Source: JAWHQP01 sp032586195
GTDB lineage: Bacteria; Pseudomonadota; Gammaproteobacteria; Enterobacterales; Pasteurellaceae
DNA: 64,000 nucleotides
Assembly: GCA_032586195.1 (NCBI GenBank)
Contig: JAWHQP010000004.1
Coordinates: 186,001 to 250,000, forward strand
Direction of reading: 5' to 3'
How positions within the stretch are numbered: position 1 is the first letter of the stretch; each line of letters opens with the position of its first letter. Under the pieces are notes generated by a model that searched no databases, was not told the DNA's origin, and worked only from the letters and a program-made list of their open reading frames with translations. Made by a program: the position numbers and the translations under genes. Below are positions 58,505 to 64,000 of this stretch, piece after piece.

Positions 58505-58747
58505 ATGCTCAAGAATTTTAACCTGTTTCAACGCCCGATAGAAAAAGAAACGCTGGATAGCTGGGCAAAATGGCTGGAAGATATAGCAAAGGTCGCGATT
58601 ATCGCGGTACCCGTGGTTTTCTTTGGGAACTATTTCCTATGGGTCAAGATTGTCAATATTTTGTTATTGCTTTTTTGTGGCTACTCATTTATGCTGGCGG
58701 GCAAATTGATTCGTAAGTATAAAAACAATTTATCTAAGGGGGACTGA
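58505..58747 (+). CDS. Small two-helix membrane protein, unknown family
   Basis: An 80-residue protein: an amphipathic N-terminus (FNLFQRPIEKETLDSWAKWL), then two hydrophobic helices (about 31-46 and 48-68) and a basic tail RKYKNNLSKGD. GGATCCTT lies upstream of the ATG; the Shine-Dalgarno is only fair. Its stop codon directly touches the ATG of a 34-codon membrane peptide gene, which suggests the two are coupled and act together. I do not recognise a family. Confidence 0.6.
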   Translation: MLKNFNLFQRPIEKETLDSWAKWLEDIAKVAIIAVPVVFFGNYFLWVKIVNILLLLFCGYSFMLAGKLIRKYKNNLSKGD

Positions 58748-58852
58748 ATGGAATTGACTATTGGCTTAGGTATTTTGGCCGTACTTTCGGTTGGTTTGGT
58801 GTTGCTTATCAACTACGCTGTTAAGGATTCATCACCGAAAAAACCTCAATAA
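58748..58852 (+). CDS. 34-residue single-helix membrane peptide
   Basis: MELTIGLGILAVLSVGLVLL followed by INYAVKDSSPKKPQ: one clean transmembrane helix and a basic, Pro-containing tail, the look of regulatory or accessory small membrane proteins. The upstream stop (TGA 58745-58747) immediately precedes its ATG, and the end of the upstream gene contains AAGGGGGAC, a strong Shine-Dalgarno at the right distance. That spacing makes it credible despite its size. Confidence 0.6.
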   Translation: MELTIGLGILAVLSVGLVLLINYAVKDSSPKKPQ

Positions 58853-58971
58853 AAATTCGGTGTTATGTAGCAGTTGTACAAAGCTATTTTAGGGGAGTAT
58901 TGCATATGTCCCTACATCTGAAATTGACATTTTGTGCAACAATACATAATGTCGTAAAAATCCCGAAAATG

Positions 58972-59003
58972 ACACCGCACTTTGAGCTAACCAAGTGCGG
59001 TGT
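58972..59003. terminator. Inverted USS pair between convergent genes
   Basis: ACACCGCACTT (58972-58982) pairs with AAGTGCGGTGT (58993-59003), followed by TGTTTTA. It separates the small-membrane-protein pair from the convergent ligase gene. Confidence 0.7.
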
Positions 59004-59057
59004 TGTTTTATTGATTTTTAGCTTGGTAAACCACGGACGGCAAACTCTCAGCTTTGT

Positions 59058-59876
59058 TCACCGCCCCTTTTCCTTCCGTTCCCGCCAGTAGGTAGGGAAT
59101 CGGGGTTTGCCGTTTTTGGTTAACCCGCGGTATTTATAGCTAATGGTAGAACCGACCGGCGGCGGATTAATACGTTCTTTAAGGTTAAAACCCGAACCGA
59201 TGCGAAAGGTGCCGCGATGGTTTTTACAACTAATCGCTCCCATAGCATTTTCAAATTGCCCTTTGCCTTTATGGTGAGCCACTACCTCGCATTCTTCATC
59301 ATATGCGGTTTTGAGCTTGAGAATTTGTGAGCTGCGTTTGTTTTCATAAGGTGCATTCGGGTTGCGTAATACCACGCCTTCGCCCTTTTGAGCCTCGACG
59401 GATTTCAGGAACTCCATGACGTGGGCATGGCTTTGAATCAGAATTTGCGGCATGATTTCGATATAAGCGGAAGGGTGTGATTGCAAATAATGTTCCAGTA
59501 CGCTCAGGCGTTCAAATAAATTGCCGCCGGCGTGCGGCACGTCAAACACGTGCAGTTTGAGCTTATACCAGCCTTTATCTTCCATGGAACGGGTGATGGA
59601 AGAGATTTCTTCAAAATGATTCCGTTCACTGAATAATTCACCGTCAATGGCAAAGGGCGGAAAATCTTTAGTAAAATAGTCGGGCGAAAACAGTTTTACA
59701 TTATTACGGGTGATTAATTGTTTGCCATCCCAATAACCGCGTACGCCGTCCAATTTCTCACTGATGACCCAGCCGTCGATGTTCTGATTGGTGTAGGTCT
59801 GTAAAAGCATTAAATCTTCCGATTTCGACACCGCGCTTTGCAGCAGCAACAGCATTGCTAACAGCCATTTCTTCAT
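59058..59876 (-). CDS. Periplasmic ATP-dependent DNA ligase (LigE type)
   Basis: A 272-residue minimal ligase with a signal peptide (MKKWLLAMLLLLQSAVS). Motif I SEKLDGVRGYW holds the adenylated Lys, followed by the RNNVKL region, motif III IDGELFSERN, motif IV EGVVLRNP and motif V QILKLKTAYDEE; a compact OB domain follows. The Haemophilus ATP ligase is of this type. Export suggests a role in joining DNA during uptake in this competent family. Start: ATG 59876 follows AAAGGAGG; the longer frame to 59921 is rejected. A USS variant near 59830 encodes the SAVSKSE at the signal cleavage region. Confidence 0.9.
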   Translation of the reverse strand: MKKWLLAMLLLLQSAVSKSEDLMLLQTYTNQNIDGWVISEKLDGVRGYWDGKQLITRNNVKLFSPDYFTKDFPPFAIDGELFSERNHFEEISSITRSMEDKGWYKLKLHVFDVPHAGGNLFERLSVLEHYLQSHPSAYIEIMPQILIQSHAHVMEFLKSVEAQKGEGVVLRNPNAPYENKRSSQILKLKTAYDEECEVVAHHKGKGQFENAMGAISCKNHRGTFRIGSGFNLKERINPPPVGSTISYKYRGLTKNGKPRFPTYWRERKEKGR

Positions 59877-60092
59877 GTATTCCTCCTTTTCGCATTGCGA
59901 TAGTAAAAGGTGAAATAGCAAAAGAAAATATGACCGCTCGTCTTTTGCGATCGAGATCGAAAAATTGTGATTTTAATTTATTCGTAATCGTTTGCTTTTT
60001 GTGGATGGCATCCGTATGATGCACGGAAATTTTGGGGATCTGAAAAAAGCACTATTGGCTCAATGTTTGTGACGACGAGGTGCATTTAGGAA

Positions 60093-60134
60093 AAAGTGCG
60101 GTGTTAAAAATTCAAATTTTCAGCACCGCGCTTT
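60093..60134 (-). terminator. USS pair after the DUF5718-like gene
   Basis: AAAGTGCGGTG (60093-60103) pairs with CACCGCGCTTT (60124-60134) with one mismatch. On the minus strand it follows the gene and leads into TTTCC. Confidence 0.6.
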
Positions 60135-60140
60135 GCCTCG

Positions 60141-60974
60141 TTATACCACTTTCTGCACTAATGCCGAAATGTCCTCGCGGAAGCTTTCCCGTTCTACCAT
60201 TGCTTTGATATCCGGGTGTTGATATTGTTTGCGGTTATATACCACCACAAAGCTGGTGTCGCCCGTTTGCAGGTAGTTTTTTTCGCCAAACGGGGTATAG
60301 CGGGTGGCGCCGATGCTGATGATGGCTTTGGCGGGATAATTTGCCTGTCGAATCAGCTCGGCGATATTGTTCATCGGGCCTTCGTCGGGCTGGTTATTCA
60401 TGCGGTCGATGATCCAATCAAGCAATTTCCGATGAAAATAGTTATATTCCACTGCCTTGCTGTCAATGCCGTATTCTGTAACGATGCCATTGCGTTTGTG
60501 GAAACAGGCGATGTTGTATTGGTCGATATTGCCGCCCGGCTCAAATTTATCCAGTACAATCCGCTTGGCGGCGAGTCCTTTGGAATTTTTCCCCCAATTC
60601 TTTTTCTCTGCAATTTTACGGGCGTTGGGGCGGCGGATAGAACAGTCGTTATAGGCGGCAAAATGAGTCGGTATGAGCGCCGTTACCTCGCCGTTTTGAT
60701 ATTGAATGTCGCAAATTAAGGCAATTTCAGGTTCGATCTGCAAATTATCCGCGTTGGACGGAGAATTAAGGAGTGAATCGGATAGCGGATATTGAGCCAG
60801 AAACCGCGTGGACTCCGATAGCTTGTCGCTGTTCACATAAAACGGAAAAATGGCTTTCGGCTGTATGTTTTCCGTGGTTTTTACTTGTATGAAATCTGCC
60901 GCTTCGCCCGCTTGTTCCAAATGGCCCGCGAAGTTTCCCGCTACGCCTAAGCCGATAAAATCCAATCTGTTCAT
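60141..60974 (-). CDS. DUF5718-like protein
   Basis: A 277-residue cytoplasmic protein starting MNRLDFIGLGVAGNFAGHLE then QAGEAADF. This opening and the block ISIGATRYTPFGEKNYLQTGD match what I recall of DUF5718, found in Pasteurellaceae and Campylobacter. The PEIALICDIQYQNG and PTHFAAYNDCSIR segments hint at a fumarylacetoacetate-hydrolase-like fold, but this is a guess. No function is known. It is 16 bases downstream of the YeaD-like gene and probably cotranscribed with it. AAGGAGTT precedes the ATG. Confidence 0.6.
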   Translation of the reverse strand: MNRLDFIGLGVAGNFAGHLEQAGEAADFIQVKTTENIQPKAIFPFYVNSDKLSESTRFLAQYPLSDSLLNSPSNADNLQIEPEIALICDIQYQNGEVTALIPTHFAAYNDCSIRRPNARKIAEKKNWGKNSKGLAAKRIVLDKFEPGGNIDQYNIACFHKRNGIVTEYGIDSKAVEYNYFHRKLLDWIIDRMNNQPDEGPMNNIAELIRQANYPAKAIISIGATRYTPFGEKNYLQTGDTSFVVVYNRKQYQHPDIKAMVERESFREDISALVQKVV

Positions 60975-60990
60975 TTTAACTCCTTAATCG

Positions 60991-61800
60991 TTATTTTAAA
61001 CGAATGGTGGCGGCAATGCTCTCACCGCGCGCCAGCCGTTGATTAATACGGGCCGTTTCCACGCATAGCATGGATTGGTAGCCTGTTTCGGTCATATTTG
61101 AGGTAGGCTTGTGCCACGGATTCCACAGTACGACGTCGGAAGCATTGTGGTGTTCAATTTCAATGTTGCGCTGCCAGGCTTCGTCTTTAATCAAGGTCGG
61201 TCCTTGGCGGGCGGAATAGAGACAATCCACGTTTTCACCGATGGTGCGGGGCGACGGCACGCTTTCCTGCGTTTGAGTGAGGAAGCTAAAGGCTGTTGTC
61301 GGCAAATTATGCACCGAAATGCGTTGAATATCGCCGATATTGAAATAACTATGCAATGCGACCTGAGCGTTATCTTCCGCGTAATTGGTAAAGCGGATGT
61401 TAAATTCATGGCTAAAAGTCATCTCAGTTTTGGCGATGATCAGGTTATCGTCGGAAAACAGACAGAATTCTAAACGCACTTGTCGGGAGTGAATTTCATA
61501 ACCGCTGAGCTGCCACAGACTTGTACGGGCGTAGCCGTGGGTAGGAAGGCCGGCATCGTTAAACCAAGGGAAACAGATAGGAATGCCGCCGCGCAGAGCG
61601 GTGCCCGCTTTAAGCGGCTCGAGTTCGCTCAACCAAAACATATCCTGTGCTGCATTTGCGGGTTTCCAGCTAAAAATATGCGCTCCTTGTAACGCGATTT
61701 TTGCCGTGCCGACAGCATGTCGCAGGCGAAGAACGGGGATTTCATTGCATAAATGCAGGCTGAGTTCGGGCGTGATTTGTTTGATTAATTCACACTTCAT
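60991..61800 (-). CDS. yeaD: D-hexose-6-phosphate mutarotase (YeaD-like)
   Basis: A 269-residue aldose-1-epimerase-family enzyme that interconverts anomers of hexose 6-phosphates. Family features: LQGAHIFSWKPANAAQDMFW, the glycine-rich LRGGIPICFPWFN, HGYARTSLWQL, and LHSYFNIGDIQRI with the catalytic His. Late in the sequence VVLWNPWHKPTSNMTETGY is conserved. AGGAAATTTTA lies upstream of the ATG. It is divergent from yoaA. Confidence 0.9.
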   Translation of the reverse strand: MKCELIKQITPELSLHLCNEIPVLRLRHAVGTAKIALQGAHIFSWKPANAAQDMFWLSELEPLKAGTALRGGIPICFPWFNDAGLPTHGYARTSLWQLSGYEIHSRQVRLEFCLFSDDNLIIAKTEMTFSHEFNIRFTNYAEDNAQVALHSYFNIGDIQRISVHNLPTTAFSFLTQTQESVPSPRTIGENVDCLYSARQGPTLIKDEAWQRNIEIEHHNASDVVLWNPWHKPTSNMTETGYQSMLCVETARINQRLARGESIAATIRLK

Positions 61801-61825
61801 TAAAATTTCCTCTTTCGAATTTGTA

Positions 61826-61841
61826 CTGTTACAATATACAC
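61826..61841. promoter_or_regulatory. LexA-like site upstream of yoaA (weak)
   Basis: CTGTTACAATATACAC is CTGT-N8-ACAC, one base from consensus, 26-41 bases before the yoaA ATG. DinG-family helicases are SOS genes in E. coli, which makes it plausible, but one such match can arise by chance. Confidence 0.35.
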
Positions 61842-61866
61842 CAATTTTTTGCCCGGGTAGATTTAA

Positions 61867-63804
61867 ATGTCACATAAAGTGTCGAACACAGATCAAATCA
61901 TTCATGTTTTTTCCGATACGGGGCCGTTAAGCCGACATATTAAGGGGTTTCGGTCGCGCGCCGAACAGCTGGAAATGGCAAGTGCGGTGGGGAAAACCAT
62001 AGAAAATCAAGGCGTATTGGTAGTGGAAGCCGGCACGGGCACCGGCAAAACCTTTGCCTATTTGGCGCCCGCTTTGCTGGCAAAAAAGAAAACCATTATC
62101 TCGACCGGTTCAAAAAATTTGCAGGACCAGCTGTTCAAACGGGACTTGCCGGCGATTAAACAGGCTTTGGGCTACACGGGCAAAACCGCTTTATTAAAAG
62201 GGCGAGCCAATTATTTATGTCTGGAACGGTTGGATCAGGTTATCGCTCAAGGCGTGCTGGGTGATCGTTCGGTACTGGCGGATCTTTCCAAAGTCAGAAA
62301 GTGGAATAACGGTACCAAAACAGGCGATTTGAGCGAATGCGTGACGCTTGCCGAAGACAGTCCGATTCTGCCGCAATTGGTCAGTACCGCGGAAAGCTGT
62401 CTCGGCGCCGATTGCCCGAATTATGCGGATTGCTATGTGGCATTAGCCCGTAAAAAAGCTCTTGCGGCGGATTTGGTGGTGGTCAATCATCATTTATTCT
62501 GTGCCGATATGGCGGTGAAGGAAAGCGGTTTCGGCGAGCTGATTCCACAGGCAGAAGTGATTGTTTTTGACGAGGCCCATCAGCTGCCCGATATTGCCAG
62601 CCAATATTTCGGGCAATCCCTTTCTTCCCGCCAGTTGTTTGATATCTGCAGGGATATTCAGATTGTATATCGCACTGAAGTGAAGGATATGCGCCAGCTT
62701 GGTGTGGCGGCGGACCATTTGTTGAAAATGGTACAGGATTTCCGACTGCTGCTCGGTGAGGGCAACCTACGCGGCAACTGGCGTGAGCTGCTCAACCAAA
62801 GTGCGGTGCGGAAAGGGCTGACCGTTTTAATGGAAAAACTGGATTTCACCGCTGATGTGATCAAGCTTGCCCTCGGTCGTTCACAGACGCTTGATAGCAT
62901 TTTTGAGCGAATTTCGGTGGTGAAGCAGCAATTACAACGCTTGTCCGACACTGATGTGACGGGCTATTGTTATTGGTATGAAACCTTCGGTCGCCAGTTC
63001 GGCCTGCATATTACACCGTTAACCGTATCGGATAAATTCGGCGAACAGATGAAGCAGAAGCCAATCGCTTGGGTGTTTACTTCGGCGACTTTGGAAGTCG
63101 GCGGTACGTTTAATCATTTCTGTTCAAGGCTCGGTATTGAAAATGCCGCTCAGCAGGTATTGCAAAGCCCTTTTAATTATGCCGAACAAGCCATGCTGTG
63201 CGTGCCGCGTTACTTGCCGGGCAGTAATCAGCAACATACCGTGGTGAAGCTGGCGGAAATGCTGCTGCCTGTGATCGAGGCGAATCAAGGCCGCTGTTTT
63301 GTGCTTTGTACCTCTTATTTTATGATGAAAGGCTTAGCGGAATATTTTCGCGAACACAGTGAATTATCGGTGTTGTTACAGGGTGAAATCTCAAAAGTCA
63401 AATTGCTGGAACAGTTTGTCGGCTCCAGCCATAGCGTATTGGTGGCAACTTCCAGCTTTTGGGAAGGGATTGACGTAAGAGGTGACGCGTTATCCTTGGT
63501 TATTATTGATAAATTACCCTTCACCGCCCCGGATGAACCCTTGCTTAAAGCTCGGATTGAAGATTGTTTGTTACAGGGTGGAAATCCGTTTAACGATATT
63601 CAGATCCCGGAAGCAGTTATTGCTCTGAAACAAGGGGTAGGGCGTCTTATTCGTGATGTGACCGACAGCGGAGCGGTAGTTATTTGTGACAGCCGTTTAG
63701 TGACACGCCCTTATGGTGAAACCTTTTTAAGAAGCCTGCCCGACGCAAAACGTACAAGAGATTTAAATAAAGTGGTAGAATTCCTCACATCAATAAAAAA
63801 ATAA
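61867..63804 (+). CDS. yoaA: DinG-family ATP-dependent DNA helicase YoaA
   Basis: XPD/DinG-like 5'-3' helicase of 645 residues. Motif I EAGTGTGKTFAYLAP, motif Ia ISTGSKNLQDQL, iron-sulfur cysteines C118 (ANYLCLERL) plus CLGADCPNYADCYV, DEAH box VIVFDEAHQLPD, and C-terminal motif VI QGVGRLIRDVTDSG. It helps resolve damaged or stalled forks together with Pol III chi in E. coli. A USS just inside the gene (61980-61988) and another near 62801 encode SAV segments. It is followed 10 bases later by tsaB. Confidence 0.94.
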   Translation: MSHKVSNTDQIIHVFSDTGPLSRHIKGFRSRAEQLEMASAVGKTIENQGVLVVEAGTGTGKTFAYLAPALLAKKKTIISTGSKNLQDQLFKRDLPAIKQALGYTGKTALLKGRANYLCLERLDQVIAQGVLGDRSVLADLSKVRKWNNGTKTGDLSECVTLAEDSPILPQLVSTAESCLGADCPNYADCYVALARKKALAADLVVVNHHLFCADMAVKESGFGELIPQAEVIVFDEAHQLPDIASQYFGQSLSSRQLFDICRDIQIVYRTEVKDMRQLGVAADHLLKMVQDFRLLLGEGNLRGNWRELLNQSAVRKGLTVLMEKLDFTADVIKLALGRSQTLDSIFERISVVKQQLQRLSDTDVTGYCYWYETFGRQFGLHITPLTVSDKFGEQMKQKPIAWVFTSATLEVGGTFNHFCSRLGIENAAQQVLQSPFNYAEQAMLCVPRYLPGSNQQHTVVKLAEMLLPVIEANQGRCFVLCTSYFMMKGLAEYFREHSELSVLLQGEISKVKLLEQFVGSSHSVLVATSSFWEGIDVRGDALSLVIIDKLPFTAPDEPLLKARIEDCLLQGGNPFNDIQIPEAVIALKQGVGRLIRDVTDSGAVVICDSRLVTRPYGETFLRSLPDAKRTRDLNKVVEFLTSIKK

Positions 63805-63814
63805 CGAGAATAAC

Positions 63815-64000
63815 ATGAGTTTAACCTTATTAGCCCTAGATACTTCAACGGAAGCCTGTTCGGTGGCATTGCTGCATAACGGTGAAGTGACCCATACGGA
63901 TGAACTGGCGCAACGCAGCCATACCAAACGCATTCTGCCCATGGTGGACGAAATTTTAAATCGGTCGGGCGTGCGGTTAAATCAGCTTGACGCTTTGGTG
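63815..64000 (+). CDS. tsaB: tRNA threonylcarbamoyladenosine biosynthesis protein TsaB (3' end outside window)
   Basis: The first 62 codons read MSLTLLALDTSTEACSVALL then HNGEVTHTDELAQRSHTKRI and LPMVDEILNRSGV, a clear match to TsaB (YeaZ), the partner of TsaD in making t6A37 in tRNA. The ASKHA-type LDTST loop is visible. The gene continues past the window. It follows yoaA closely, as in other Pasteurellaceae and E. coli. Confidence 0.92.
   Translation, partial: MSLTLLALDTSTEACSVALLHNGEVTHTDELAQRSHTKRILPMVDEILNRSGVRLNQLDALV

Noticed and set aside
60216..60719. 167-residue plus-strand frame
   Set aside because: It is antisense to the DUF5718-like gene and has no support of its own.
8411..62810. 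Many short repeats that could be taken for a CRISPR array or IS ends
   Set aside because: They are scattered single or paired 9-bp uptake signals (USS), not regularly spaced and not linked to any transposase or Cas gene.

Overview
The window is chromosomal DNA of a gammaproteobacterium of the family Pasteurellaceae. The best evidence is the Haemophilus-type DNA uptake signal sequence (USS, AAGTGCGGT / ACCGCACTT). I counted more than 30 copies, many in inverted pairs just after genes. Gene content fits a rumen-type capnophilic member such as Basfia ('Mannheimia') succiniciproducens or a close relative, but the species is an inference. No rRNA, tRNA, CRISPR array, transposase or prophage was found.

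Layout. 1-2.3 kb: two-component pair (DctB-like kinase, cut by the window edge, and an NtrC-type regulator without its sigma-54 loop). 2.4-4.6 kb: BASS-family and Bcr/CflA transporters. 4.8-11.7 kb: complete tripartite ABC export operon (outer-membrane lipoprotein, YhhJ-like permease, RbbA-like ATPase/permease, HlyD-type adaptor) with a divergent TetR regulator. 11.8-14.2 kb: zinc-free ribosomal proteins L36B and L31B, then DsbD. 14.3-17.0 kb: a Slam outer-membrane translocon with its probable surface lipoprotein substrate. 17.1-17.6 kb: a UmuD-like protein behind two LexA boxes but lacking both catalytic residues. 17.8-26.9 kb: SstT, ModF, an LplT-Aas fusion, QmcA/NfeD, a quinone reductase and a TorD-type chaperone. 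27-28.8 kb: an AT-rich islet with a PP2C phosphatase and an OGFr-domain protein, each behind a copy of the same 29-bp leader, flanked by gene scraps. 28.9-31.3 kb: a FepA-type receptor.

31.4-40.4 kb follows the enterobacterial order yccS-yccF-mgsA-yccT-yccX-tusE-yccA, interrupted between yccX and tusE by a Fur-controlled metal ABC transporter (sitABCD/yfeABCD type). 40.6-41.4 kb: a HAD phosphatase broken by a one-base frameshift. 41.7-48.6 kb: the respiratory formate dehydrogenase locus (fdnG with in-frame UGA for selenocysteine, fdnH, fdnI, fdhE, divergent fdhD). 48.7-53.9 kb: an entericidin-like lipoprotein, a second FepA-type receptor with Fur boxes, and uvrD with a LexA box. 54.2-58.4 kb: a dipeptide transporter locus in which dppA is reduced to its two ends and dppB is frameshifted, while dppC, dppD and dppF are intact. 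58.5-64 kb: two tiny membrane proteins, periplasmic DNA ligase, a DUF5718-like protein, YeaD, YoaA and the start of tsaB.

Together the genes describe an anaerobic-respiring, naturally competent host-associated bacterium: formate oxidation with its maturation factors, iron/manganese uptake under Fur, an SOS regulon, surface lipoprotein export, and local gene decay. The strongest leads for undescribed biology are the SOS-controlled inactive UmuD-like protein, the PP2C/OGFr pair with its duplicated leader, and the Slam/lipoprotein pair. Starts were moved from the longest ORF where a better Shine-Dalgarno sequence or signal peptide supported a later codon; these choices are stated per gene.
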